This document shows, in pieces, positions 14,909 to 24,400 of a stretch of DNA of 64,000 nucleotides. A program made the translations under genes and the position numbers. Source of the stretch: a virus; the IMG/VR virus record IMGVR_UViG_3300019890_000004, positions 1-64,000 of that record. One strand, 5' to 3'. Numbering within the stretch: position 1 is the first letter of the stretch; each line of letters begins with the position of its first letter. Below the pieces are notes generated by a model, which worked only from the letters and a program-made list of their open reading frames with translations, searched no databases and was not told the DNA's origin.

Positions 14909-17900
14909 ATGAGCCTGCCCCCCGCGATCCAAGAGTTCGCCGTCAGCGCAGCCGCCTATCTCGCGGGCATCGACGAGATGATCGCCGCGACGGACCGGCT
15001 CGCCGCGGGCATTGACGCCGCCGTTGCCTCATCGGCCCGGATGAGCGCGGCGATGTCGTCGGCCGGCGCCGGGGTCACCGCCGCGGCGGATGAGGCCGCG
15101 GCGGCGGCGGACCGGAACGCCGAAGCCCAGGCGGCCATGTCGGACGCGGAGAAGGCCGCGGCCGGGGCGGCGACGTTCGAGGCGGAGCTGCTGGCCGACC
15201 TCGCGGCGAGCGAGAAGCTGCTGGCCGACTCGGCGAAGGTCGTCACCGACGCCCTTGCCGTCGAGGCGAAAGCGCTGAAGACCGTGGCCGACTCGGCCGC
15301 CGCAGCCGGGGATGCCGTGGCGGTGGCCGGGGACAAGTCCGAGGTCACGGCCGGGAAGATGGACGCGGCGAAGGGGAGTGCCGCCGGGTTCGGGTCCGTC
15401 ATGAAGACGGCCCTGCTCGGGGTCGGCATCGCCATGGTGTACAGCATCGCCAAGGCGGCCGAGTACCAGTCGACGATGACCCGGCTGCTCACCCAGGCCG
15501 GCGTCGCGCCCAGCCAGTTCAAGGCACTCACGTCCGGGGTCCTCCAGCTCGCCGGGGCTGTCGGGTTCAGCCCGACGAGCCTCGGCGAGGCGCTCTACCA
15601 CATCGAGTCCAGCTTCGCGTCAGTCGGCATCACCGGCCCGAAGGCCCTGTCCCTGCTGAAGATCGCCGCCGAGGGCGCCGCGGTGGGCCACGCGAACCTG
15701 ACCGACGTCACCAACGCCCTGGACGCCACGATCGCCTCCGGGGTGCCGGGGATCACCAGCTACTCCCAGGCGATGGGCGTCCTGAACGCGATCGTCGGCG
15801 CCGGCGATATGACGATGCAGGACCTTGCCGACGCGATGGGCACCGGCCTGATGGCCGTCGCGAAGACCTACGGGCAGTCGATCTACCAGGTCGGCGCCGC
15901 CATGGCGACCTTCGGCGACAACAACATCCGGGGTGCCGTCGCCGCGACCGACCTGCGGATGACGTGGCAGGCGATCCAGGCCCCGCTCAAGACCTCCGTG
16001 CCGCTTCTGGCCTCGATCGGGCTGCAGTACACGACGCTCGCCACGACGATGAAGCAGCACGGCCTGTCCGCCGGGATCGGCGAGTTCATCGCGCACATGC
16101 GGGCCAGCAAGGTGCCGGTAGCCGACTGGGGCCAGTACGTCACCGAGATCTTCGGCAAGAAGGCCGGCGTGGGCATCGGCGTGCTGATCAGCCAGTACAG
16201 CCGCCTCCAGTCGAAGTTCCCGGACCTGTCGAAGGGCGCGGACGGCTTCGGGACCGCCTGGGGCAAGACCCAGGCCACGATGGCGCAGCAGTGGGCCAGC
16301 CTGAAAAGCGGTGCCGACGCCCTCGCCGTCTCCTTCGGCACCATCCTCCTCCCGGCCGCGACGAAGATCGTCGGGGCACTGGCGAAGTTCGCGCAGGCAC
16401 TGGAGCAGCACCCGGTGCTCGCCGCGTTCGCCGGGGCGCTCCTCGCCCTCGCCGCCGGGTTCAAGATCGCGGCCACGATGGAGGGGCTGTTCACCGCGGC
16501 CACCGAGATCGACCCCGTTTTCCTCATCCTCACCGCCGTCATCGCCCTGGCCGCCGGGTTCAAGATCGCGGCCACGATGGAGGGGCTGTTCACCGCGGCC
16601 ACCGAGATCGACCCCGTTTTCCTCATCCTCACCGCCGTCATCGCCCTGGCCGCCGGCCTGTACGAGCTGTACCGCCATTTCAAGATCGTCCGCGACATCG
16701 TGGCCGACGTCGGGAAGTTCTTCGCGGGTGCCTGGCGGCTGTCCATGGAGGCCGCGGGGGCGGTCATCAAGTGGTTCGTCTCGGGGCCGCTGGCGTTCAT
16801 CAAGCAGCAGATCAAGGTCTTCTCCGACTGGTGGAAGCAGAACGGCGCCGAGGTCAGGCAGGTCGCATCCGAGGCCTGGCACGCCGTCTCGGCCGTGATC
16901 ACGACAGCCTGGCGGCTGATCTGGGACGGGGAGATCCGGCCGGGCCTCGCGATCCTGAAGGCCGCCTGGACTCTCGCCTGGGGCCTGATCCGGGACACGG
17001 CGCGCCTCGTCTGGGACACCATCGCCGCAGTAACACGGGTGCAGATCCGGGTAATCCTCGACGTCATAAGCGTCGTCCTTGACCTGCTGACCGGCAAGTG
17101 GGGCAAGGCCTGGTCCGACCTGAAAAAGCTCGCCTCCGACGCCCTCCACGGTGCCATCTCGATCATCACGACGATCACGTCCGGGTTCGGCCGCCTGCTG
17201 TGGGACGCGGGCGTCAACCTCATAAAGGGCCTGATCGGCGGCATCAAGTCGATGGCCGGCGCCGCCGGGAACGTCGTGGGCGACATCGGCCACGGGGTCG
17301 CCAGCGCGTTCAAGCTCGCGACGGGCATCGGCTCCCCGTCGAAGGTGTTCTACGCCCTGGGCGGGAACATCACCACCGGGCTGGCGCTGGGCCTGCGGGA
17401 GACCGCCTCCCAGGTGTACGCGGAAGCGCAGGCCCTCGCGCAGAAGGTGACCGCCGCGTTCGGGGCCGGGCAGATCACCGGCAGCGAGGAGAGCAGCCTC
17501 CTCGCCCGCATCAGCAGCGACCTGTCCGCCCGGAACCTGTCCCTGGCGAAGATCGCCGCCAGCATCGATTACGCGAAGCTCGGCGCGGACATCACCGCCC
17601 GCATCGGGGCAGGCATCACCGAGACGATGCCGCAGGCGCAGGCCGCCGCCCGCAAGCTCATGGCGGCAATCAAGGCGGAACTCGACCGCGGGCAGATCAG
17701 CACCGCCGACGCCGAGCGGCTCACGCTGAAAATCTCCGAGGACCTGAACTCCCGCCGCGAGAAGCTCGTCAAGACGATGACGGAGATCGGCCTCAAGATG
17801 AAGGCCGGGATGCTGGCCTCCCTTGAGAACGCCTCGTCGGCGTCCCAGGCGAAGGCCGCCGTTAACAAGCTCATCACCTACGTGCGGCAGGCGTGGGCGG

Positions 17901-18670
17901 CCGGGGACATCACCGCCTCGAAGGCGTCCGCCATGACGAAGTGGCTCGAGGCCGACAGCACCCGCCTGCAGGCTCTCGCCGCCAAGAGGCAGACGCTGCT
18001 CGCGACGATCAAGGCAGCCGACGCCTACGCCGCGACCACCACGTCGAACACCGAGTCGTGGGCGGGACTTTCCAGCGTCGCCTCCGCCACCACCTCCGGC
18101 GGCATGACGTACAGCGGGACCCTCCTCGCCGGGATGCAGGCCAACCTCGCGTCGATCCGCCAGTTCGGCGCCGCGGTCAAGAAGCTGGGGAAGCTGGGGC
18201 TCCGCCGCGATCTCATCAACCAGATCATCCAGATGGGGCCCGACCAGGGGCTCCAGGTCGCGCAGGCACTGATCGACGGCCCCGCCTCCGTCATCCGCCA
18301 GATGGACGTCACCCAGGCGGCGATCATCGCCGGGAGCAACCGGCTCGGCCAGGCGGCGGCGAACGCGGTCTATGACACCGGGAAGGCCGCGGGGAAAGGA
18401 TTCCTGTCCGGCCTGCAAGCCCAGGAGCACCACATCACCGCGATGATGGACCGCGCCGCGGTGTCGATGGTGAAGACGATGCGCCGCGAGCTCGGCATGG
18501 GCGGCCACGGCGGCGGCGGAGGCATGATCGGGAACGTCACGGTGAACGTGCCCGGCGGTTTCGTCGGCACCAAGGCCGAGCTCGCACGGGAGATCCACGA
18601 CGAGCTCCAGGCCCTGATCCTCCAGTACAACCGGCGCAACGGCAAGAACGGGCTGAGCCTGAGCATCTGA
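14909..18670 (+). CDS. Tape measure protein
   Basis: 1253 residues; the longest structural gene. Ala-rich coiled coil at 20-160, hydrophobic membrane-spanning segments around 165-185 and 510-590 (GALLALAAGF, FLILTAVIALAAG), long helical regions, and a C-terminal basic tail (ILQYNRRNGKNGLSLSI). It sets tail length and probably aids DNA passage through the cell envelope. By the usual 0.15 nm per residue rule the tail would be about 190 nm. An internal exact 33-residue duplication lies at 16451-16648. Confidence 0.9.
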   Translation: MSLPPAIQEFAVSAAAYLAGIDEMIAATDRLAAGIDAAVASSARMSAAMSSAGAGVTAAADEAAAAADRNAEAQAAMSDAEKAAAGAATFEAELLADLAASEKLLADSAKVVTDALAVEAKALKTVADSAAAAGDAVAVAGDKSEVTAGKMDAAKGSAAGFGSVMKTALLGVGIAMVYSIAKAAEYQSTMTRLLTQAGVAPSQFKALTSGVLQLAGAVGFSPTSLGEALYHIESSFASVGITGPKALSLLKIAAEGAAVGHANLTDVTNALDATIASGVPGITSYSQAMGVLNAIVGAGDMTMQDLADAMGTGLMAVAKTYGQSIYQVGAAMATFGDNNIRGAVAATDLRMTWQAIQAPLKTSVPLLASIGLQYTTLATTMKQHGLSAGIGEFIAHMRASKVPVADWGQYVTEIFGKKAGVGIGVLISQYSRLQSKFPDLSKGADGFGTAWGKTQATMAQQWASLKSGADALAVSFGTILLPAATKIVGALAKFAQALEQHPVLAAFAGALLALAAGFKIAATMEGLFTAATEIDPVFLILTAVIALAAGFKIAATMEGLFTAATEIDPVFLILTAVIALAAGLYELYRHFKIVRDIVADVGKFFAGAWRLSMEAAGAVIKWFVSGPLAFIKQQIKVFSDWWKQNGAEVRQVASEAWHAVSAVITTAWRLIWDGEIRPGLAILKAAWTLAWGLIRDTARLVWDTIAAVTRVQIRVILDVISVVLDLLTGKWGKAWSDLKKLASDALHGAISIITTITSGFGRLLWDAGVNLIKGLIGGIKSMAGAAGNVVGDIGHGVASAFKLATGIGSPSKVFYALGGNITTGLALGLRETASQVYAEAQALAQKVTAAFGAGQITGSEESSLLARISSDLSARNLSLAKIAASIDYAKLGADITARIGAGITETMPQAQAAARKLMAAIKAELDRGQISTADAERLTLKISEDLNSRREKLVKTMTEIGLKMKAGMLASLENASSASQAKAAVNKLITYVRQAWAAGDITASKASAMTKWLEADSTRLQALAAKRQTLLATIKAADAYAATTTSNTESWAGLSSVASATTSGGMTYSGTLLAGMQANLASIRQFGAAVKKLGKLGLRRDLINQIIQMGPDQGLQVAQALIDGPASVIRQMDVTQAAIIAGSNRLGQAAANAVYDTGKAAGKGFLSGLQAQEHHITAMMDRAAVSMVKTMRRELGMGGHGGGGGMIGNVTVNVPGGFVGTKAELAREIHDELQALILQYNRRNGKNGLSLSI
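16451..16648 (+). repeat. Exact 99-bp tandem duplication in the tape measure gene
   Basis: Copy 1 at 16451-16549 and copy 2 at 16550-16648 look identical base for base, both starting GCCGCCGGGTTCAAG, and a third partial unit (GCCGCCGG) follows. It is in frame and duplicates 33 residues containing a hydrophobic segment (FLILTAVIALAAG). Lack of divergence implies a very recent event or an assembly artefact. Confidence 0.9.
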
Positions 18671-18729
18671 GCAGACGGCCCCTTCCCCCGCCCCGCACTG
18701 CCTGACAAGACCGGGGGGCGGGTACCCGC

Positions 18730-20313
18730 ATGAGCAAGATCACCGGCTACGCCACGATCGCCGTCCCCAAGCCGGCCGTGTGGATTCCGGTCACCGACCC
18801 GACCGACACGTCGATGGCCGGCACCGGCACGACGGAGAAGATAAGCGCGAGAGCCCTGCTGGCGGGCCTGGGCCCGACCGGCACCGACGACACGGCCAAC
18901 ATCCAGGGCATGCTGTCCCTGGCCGGCAAGTGCCTGCTGGGCGCGGGCGTGTTCCTCATCAGCCAGTCGCTGACGTTCAGCAGCAGCACGGGCCTGGCCG
19001 GCAACGGCCCCGGCATCACCACGGTCCGGGCCGCCAGCGGGTACGCGGCGGCCCAGGTCGGCTCGAACGCCGGCATGAACATGCTCATGACCACGGGCAA
19101 CGGGTCGGTGCGCCAGTCCAGGATCACGGTAGCGGACCTGACGCTCGACATGAACGAGTCGGCCGCGGGGTTCCCGCTGCCCGGCTACGCCACCCAGGCC
19201 CTGTGCTCGCCGGCGTCCTTCTACGGGGTCGACGGCCTGACGATCCGCAACGTCGAGATCATCAACTCAGTCGGGTACGCGCAGTGGCTGAACAACTGCA
19301 CCAGCGTGCGGGTGGAAGACTGCACGATCGTCACCGGCCAGGCGTCGCTGCACTCGTGGAACCAGCAGGACGCCATCCACGTCAGCGACTGCACGGGCGT
19401 GATCATCGCGGGCTGCACCCTCACCACCGGCACCAGCGGCGGCGACGACGCGATCGCCATCCAGGGCATCACCTCTGGATGCGCCGACGTGGCCGTCAAG
19501 GGCAACGTGATCCTGGCCGCCGGCGCGCACGGCATCAGCCTGAACCTGGGCGGGGCCTCGATCACCGGGGTCGCGATCAGCGGCAACACGATCAAGAACA
19601 CCCAGAACGAGGCCATCTTCCTCGGCTTCCAGACATGGAACTCCTCCAGCATCACCGGTGACGTATCGATCACCGGGAACGTGTGCCGGAACGTTGCCCT
19701 GGCCAACTCCTCCTCCGGGATCACGCTCCAGGACGCCACCAACGTGACCGGCGGCGGCCACACCGGGGCAACCGGCTGGAAGGGCGTGGCCATCGAGGGC
19801 AACGTCTTCGAGGGCTTCGCCAACACCAGCGGATTCGGCCTCTACGCCATGACAGGCGACGGCCTGACCGTCGCCGGCAACACGTTCAGGAACTGGAACG
19901 CCGTCCGCGGCATCGTCATCGGCGACAACATCAGCTCGACGCCCATCACGGTGAAGAACTGCGAGGTCAGCGACAACATCGTCGACCTGTCCGCCGCCAC
20001 CGCGGCCACCCCGTACGGGATCGCGGTCATCGACTCGCCCGACACCGTGGTCAGCGGCAACAAGGTGACCGGCCCCGGCGCCGCCGGCAACGGGATCTGG
20101 GTGCTCGCGATCGGCACCGCCGTGACCGGCACCGCCGTGACCGGGAACCGGGTCAAGGGCTGGGCGACGGCGATCCTGGAGGCGAACGGCGGCGCGGCCC
20201 CCGACTACAACTCGTTCGTGGGCAACAACTGCCATGGCTGCACCGCGTTCATCACCACCGTGGGCACGCATGACGTCCCTGCAACGATGTCGTCCGTCAA
20301 CGTGGTCGCCTGA
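18730..20313 (+). CDS. Tailspike with right-handed beta-helix (putative depolymerase)
   Basis: 527 residues. The N-terminus resembles a spike anchoring segment (MAGTGTTEKISARALL), followed from about 55 by GTDDTANIQGML, the usual opening of pectate-lyase-type helices. Many Gly/Asn-rich rungs follow (GLTIRNVEIINSVG, VAISGNTIKNTQNEAIF, GLTVAGNTFRNWN). Such spikes bind and often cleave surface polysaccharide. Catalytic residues cannot be assigned. Placement directly after the tape measure, ahead of the other tail tip genes, is atypical. Confidence 0.8.
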   Translation: MSKITGYATIAVPKPAVWIPVTDPTDTSMAGTGTTEKISARALLAGLGPTGTDDTANIQGMLSLAGKCLLGAGVFLISQSLTFSSSTGLAGNGPGITTVRAASGYAAAQVGSNAGMNMLMTTGNGSVRQSRITVADLTLDMNESAAGFPLPGYATQALCSPASFYGVDGLTIRNVEIINSVGYAQWLNNCTSVRVEDCTIVTGQASLHSWNQQDAIHVSDCTGVIIAGCTLTTGTSGGDDAIAIQGITSGCADVAVKGNVILAAGAHGISLNLGGASITGVAISGNTIKNTQNEAIFLGFQTWNSSSITGDVSITGNVCRNVALANSSSGITLQDATNVTGGGHTGATGWKGVAIEGNVFEGFANTSGFGLYAMTGDGLTVAGNTFRNWNAVRGIVIGDNISSTPITVKNCEVSDNIVDLSAATAATPYGIAVIDSPDTVVSGNKVTGPGAAGNGIWVLAIGTAVTGTAVTGNRVKGWATAILEANGGAAPDYNSFVGNNCHGCTAFITTVGTHDVPATMSSVNVVA

Positions 20314-20315
20314 CG

Positions 20316-23300
20316 ATGGCGGACATCCTCGACGAGGGCGGGGCACCGCTTCTCGACGAGGCCGGCCAGAACATCTACGACGAGGCCGGGGCGCCGGCCG
20401 CCGTCACCGGCGCGTGGTCCGCGACGACGGCGCTCCCGTCCGGGTACGCGGTCCCGCCTCCCGCCGCCCAGTCCCTCCCCGTCCCCGTCGCGAACACGGG
20501 GCTCGGCGGGAACTGGCTGTTCGCCCTGTGCGCCTGGCGGACCCCGCCGGGGGTGCTGACCACCGTCGCGGTCGGCGATGACGCCCATAACGTGTCGCCC
20601 GGCGCGAACGTGTGGGAACCCCTCGGGCAGCCGAACGGCACGTCCCCGCTCGCCGGGAACACCGCGGCCAGCATCTGGTACTGCCGGAACGCGTTCCCCG
20701 CCCAGAACGTCTACGTCGCCCCGGACGGCCCGGTCACGGCGATGGCCGTGCAGGTCCTGGAAGTGCCAGGCCTCGGCCCGTGGGCGACCCTCGCCGCGCT
20801 GTCGACCGGGTACGCGGGCGCGGCGACCGCAGGACCCGCCGCGGCCCCTCCCGTGCCGCCTGCGCAGGCCCTGGTATTCACGGCCCTGGCCGGCGATAAC
20901 GACACCGCCACGGTCACCGGGCCCGGCGCGGCCTGGACGGCCCTCAGTACCATCACGGCGACAAACGGGACCGACCACGCCTCGGACTGCGTCCTCTCGT
21001 CCGCCTATCAGGTCACCTCGCTGGCCCCGGGCGCATCGTGGTCGGTGTCGGTGGCGCAGGACCTGGCCGAGGTGATCGCCGGGGTCCTGATCACCGGCAC
21101 CGCCCCGGCGGCGCCGAACCAGAACTGGCCGTACATGCAGACCCTCGCCGGGTTCGGCAGCGGCGCCCAGACCCCGTGGGACCAGGTCGCGTGGACCGAC
21201 CTCACCGCCCGCCAGCTGTCCGGCAGCACGCAGCGCGGCAAGCAGTACGAACTGGACTCGATCCAGGCCGGCACCGTGAACCTGACGCTCGCGAACAACG
21301 ACGGTGCGCTGACTGAGGGAAACGCGGCTTCCCCCTACTACCCGAACCTGAAGGTCTACACGCCGGCGAGGCGGCTCGCCACGTGGCCCCCGCCGCCGGC
21401 GCAGAACGCCCGCACCTACAGCGTGTGGCGCGGGTACATCGAGCGGTGGCCGCAGTCCCTCACCCCGGCCCGCTACCAGGTCACGAACTCGGTAGCCACC
21501 GACGTGTACTCGCTGCTGACCCCGCTGATGCGGACCCTGGCGCAGGCGGAGATCCTCGCCGACCAGCCCTACGCTTACTGGCCGTGCAACGACCCGCAAG
21601 GGGCGCTGGCGGCGGCGAACCTGGCGAAGGGCAACAGCCAGCAGCTGCAGGCCGTGCAGTCCAAGTACGGGGCGGGCGGCGCCACGGCGGCGTTCGCCGT
21701 CGCGGTGCCCTACCTGGCGGGCGACCCGTCCGCGAGCGGGTGGCAGCAGGCGTCCGTGCCCGCCGCCGGCACCCAGGGGTGGTGCCTGTACTACCAGGAC
21801 ACGGCCCTGCCGGCCCTGTCCGGCGGGATAACCGTCGAGGGCTGGTTCGCCCTGAACGCCAGCCAGCCGACCGGGCTGAACCTCGTCCCGATGGTGGTGC
21901 GGAACGCGCAGGGACCGGTGCTGCAGGTCCGCGTCACCTCCGCGGGCCTGCTGACCCTGGACGTGTGGGACAAGCTGACCCAGGTCCGCACCTCCACCAC
22001 GATTTCCGCTGCCACGATGCTCGCCGGCGTCCCCGTCCACATTGCCGTCAGCTTCACCCAGACCGCATGGACCCTCTACGTGAACGGGGGCGCGGTCCGC
22101 ACCGCCACCGGGTCATGCGACCTCGCCAACAGCGGGTACTGGGTGTCGTTCTGCGGGTACGCCGACCGGCTCGGCGCCGCCGGGTTCGCCAACATCACCG
22201 CCGCCCACCTCGCGGTCTACGGCTACCTGCTGCCGCAGTCCCGCGTCATCTCCCACTACTACTCCGCGGTAGCGGGAATGACCGGGCAGGACACGTCCGG
22301 GCCCCGCATGGACCGGCTGCTCGGGGACGGGAACTGCGCGTTCCCGCGGATCATGCCGGCCGGGGCGAACCTGCTCACCGGGGCCGTCGACACCGGCGGG
22401 CAGGCCGTCAGCCAGAACGCGGTCAATGTCGCCGAGTCCGACAGCAGCTGGCTGATGACCGACTCCGCCGGGTACCTGTTCCTCCAGGCTCGCAGGGCCG
22501 GCTACGACCTGCCCGTGCTGTGGGCGTTCGGTGAACTCCAGGCCGCCGCGCTGAATGCCAACAGCCAGTTCACCGTCACGTCCGCCCCGTGGACGGGTTT
22601 CGGCGGCGCCGCGGTCTCCTACAGCACCGCCTGGTCGCACGGGCTGTCCGGGGGGTCGCTGCTCATCACCCCGGACGGGGTCACCGCCAGCCCGTACGCG
22701 GCGTCGGAACGGGTGTCCGTCACCCCCGGCACCGCCTACTCGGCGCAGGCATGGCTGTACTCACCGCAGGGCTGGGCCGCGGTCCACGTGAACATTGACT
22801 GGGCCACCGCGGGCGGGGCCTACCTGTCCACCGCGGTCGGCGCCGCCGGGGTCCTCCCCGCCGGGGTGCCGCTCGAGGTGACCGTCGCCGGCCGTGCCCC
22901 GGCCGGCGCAGGGCTCGCGAACATATCGGTCGCCATGGACGGCACCCCGCCCTCCGCGGTGCTCTTGTACACCGGGTTCGCGGCCCTGTACCCCCCCGGC
23001 GAGTACGCCTACCTCGGCGACGTCCAGACCGACTGCGACCCGTCGCAGCTCTACAACGACGTCACCCTGAGCCAGCTCGGGTCACCGCAGGCGTACCAGG
23101 CCGCCCTCACGGCCTCCTGCACCGCCGCGGCGGCGAGCATCACCGTCTCGCCCGCCACGGGAATCGTCACGGGCGGCGTGCTGCTCCTCGCCTCGGGGAC
23201 CGCCAGCGGGGAACTCGTCACCGTCACCACCGTGTCCGGAACCACGATCGGGATCACGGCGACCGCCTACTCGCATGCCGCGAGCACGGCCGTGACGGTC

Positions 23301-24059
23301 GTGAACCAGCAGGCGTCCGGCGTCACCGTCACCGCTTCCTCTCCCGCCTCCATCGGCGCCTACGGCGACCAGACCCTCCAGCAGACCAGCTACCTGAACG
23401 ACCCGGCGGCGATCGCCGACCAGGCCCAGTGGATCATGCAGACCACCGGCACCCCGGTCAACCGGATCTCCGTCCTCACCCTCGACCCGGCCGCGAACCC
23501 GGCACTGTGGCCGGTCGTGCTCGGCCTCGAAACCGGGCAGGTCGCGCAGGTCAACCGCAGGCTACAGGGCACCCAGCTGGTGATCAGCGGCCTGTTCCAG
23601 GTCATGTCCGTCGCCCACTCCGAGGCGCCCGGCCAGTGGAAGACGAAGGTGGCGCTGGTCCCCTACCCGGGGCAGGTCCTCGCCCTCGACGACCCGGTAC
23701 GCGGGATTCCCGCCGCCCCGAACGTGCTCGGGTTCTTATGCCGCTTTGGCCGACCGCTTGCGCGGGCGCGTGTTCGCGGCAGCTTTGGCATCCGGATTTC
23801 GCGCATACCATTCGGCAACGCGCTCCCTCCGGCATGTCCGGCACACGCGCTGCTTGCCGTTCCAGTAAGAGTTCTCCGGCGTGAACCCGTGACCGTTATC
23901 GCACGCCTCGCGACCCGACCAGTAGTTGGTGCCGTGCGCGACCGAGTCGTGAAGGTTCTCGCTGTAGGTGCCATAGGTCAGATTGGCAGCCGCATTGTTC
24001 CGGTGGTTGCCATCAAGGTGGCGGATGATCAGCGAGTCGGGCCTCGGCCCTATGAATGA
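20316..24059 (+). CDS. Large tail-tip protein with LamG-like domain
   Basis: Up to 1247 residues from ATG 20316. The N-terminal 260 residues resemble a virion beta domain also found in the 24401 and 32448 products. Around residues 405-640 is a LamG/concanavalin-like domain (YAYWPCND, GGITVEGWFALN, VHIAVSFTQTAWTLYVNGGAV). A third region (1000-1130) has tail baseplate character (NRISVLTLDPAAN, TQLVISGLFQVMSV). The last about 115 codons, after LALDDPVRGIPAAP, are antisense to an HNH gene and have non-native composition, so the original C-terminus was probably near 23730. Confidence 0.75.
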   Translation: MADILDEGGAPLLDEAGQNIYDEAGAPAAVTGAWSATTALPSGYAVPPPAAQSLPVPVANTGLGGNWLFALCAWRTPPGVLTTVAVGDDAHNVSPGANVWEPLGQPNGTSPLAGNTAASIWYCRNAFPAQNVYVAPDGPVTAMAVQVLEVPGLGPWATLAALSTGYAGAATAGPAAAPPVPPAQALVFTALAGDNDTATVTGPGAAWTALSTITATNGTDHASDCVLSSAYQVTSLAPGASWSVSVAQDLAEVIAGVLITGTAPAAPNQNWPYMQTLAGFGSGAQTPWDQVAWTDLTARQLSGSTQRGKQYELDSIQAGTVNLTLANNDGALTEGNAASPYYPNLKVYTPARRLATWPPPPAQNARTYSVWRGYIERWPQSLTPARYQVTNSVATDVYSLLTPLMRTLAQAEILADQPYAYWPCNDPQGALAAANLAKGNSQQLQAVQSKYGAGGATAAFAVAVPYLAGDPSASGWQQASVPAAGTQGWCLYYQDTALPALSGGITVEGWFALNASQPTGLNLVPMVVRNAQGPVLQVRVTSAGLLTLDVWDKLTQVRTSTTISAATMLAGVPVHIAVSFTQTAWTLYVNGGAVRTATGSCDLANSGYWVSFCGYADRLGAAGFANITAAHLAVYGYLLPQSRVISHYYSAVAGMTGQDTSGPRMDRLLGDGNCAFPRIMPAGANLLTGAVDTGGQAVSQNAVNVAESDSSWLMTDSAGYLFLQARRAGYDLPVLWAFGELQAAALNANSQFTVTSAPWTGFGGAAVSYSTAWSHGLSGGSLLITPDGVTASPYAASERVSVTPGTAYSAQAWLYSPQGWAAVHVNIDWATAGGAYLSTAVGAAGVLPAGVPLEVTVAGRAPAGAGLANISVAMDGTPPSAVLLYTGFAALYPPGEYAYLGDVQTDCDPSQLYNDVTLSQLGSPQAYQAALTASCTAAAASITVSPATGIVTGGVLLLASGTASGELVTVTTVSGTTIGITATAYSHAASTAVTVVNQQASGVTVTASSPASIGAYGDQTLQQTSYLNDPAAIADQAQWIMQTTGTPVNRISVLTLDPAANPALWPVVLGLETGQVAQVNRRLQGTQLVISGLFQVMSVAHSEAPGQWKTKVALVPYPGQVLALDDPVRGIPAAPNVLGFLCRFGRPLARARVRGSFGIRISRIPFGNALPPACPAHALLAVPVRVLRREPVTVIARLATRPVVGAVRDRVVKVLAVGAIGQIGSRIVPVVAIKVADDQRVGPRPYE

Positions 24060-24281
24060 TTCAGCCACAAGATGGTGGACATATCGCTTCTTATACTTGC
24101 CGCCCACGCACAGCATGACCATGAGATAGCCGGTCTTCTTGGCCGTTCCGCTCGTGCCGGGCTTCAGGATCACCTGCTTGCGCAAGCTCCGGACCCTGCC
24201 GAGGTCTGAGACCTCGTAAAGGCCCTCGTACCCCTGCACCGGGAGCCACCGCTCAGCGGTAGCTTCATCCATGTCGATCAT
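23736..24281 (-). CDS. NUMOD4-HNH homing endonuclease
   Basis: 181 residues (ATG 24281; ATG 24272 has the better spaced AGAGG). N-terminal NUMOD4 motif ERWLPVQGYEGLYEVSDLGRVRS, here split as WLPVQGYEGLYEVSDLGRV; HNH core VHHLVAESFIGPRP, IIRHLDGNHRNNAAANLTYGT; then a C-terminal zinc module (CDNGH...CRTCRRER) and basic tail. Typical phage homing endonuclease. It lies opposite to and overlapping the 3' end of the large tail gene. Confidence 0.9.
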   Translation of the reverse strand: MIDMDEATAERWLPVQGYEGLYEVSDLGRVRSLRKQVILKPGTSGTAKKTGYLMVMLCVGGKYKKRYVHHLVAESFIGPRPDSLIIRHLDGNHRNNAAANLTYGTYSENLHDSVAHGTNYWSGREACDNGHGFTPENSYWNGKQRVCRTCRRERVAEWYARNPDAKAAANTRPRKRSAKAA

Positions 24282-24400
24282 CCTCTGGTAGATCGGCCGT
24301 GCCCCGGGGCGGTGCCAGCCGTCGCCGGGGTCTTTTATCTGAACATTTTATCGCTAAACCGGCCTCCTCCTTGCTAAACAGAGGAATTGGGAGGCGGCCG

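Noticed and set aside
15620-18598. 992-codon open frame on the minus strand
   Set aside because: Antisense shadow of the tape measure gene; composition reflects GC-rich codons (Arg/Gly/Asp-rich) and no motif.
18537-18743. Small minus-strand frames near the tape measure end
   Set aside because: Overlap the coding end of the tape measure with poor codon character.
20205-22040. 611-codon minus-strand open frame
   Set aside because: Shadow of the LamG-bearing tail gene; low-complexity Gly/Arg/Val product.
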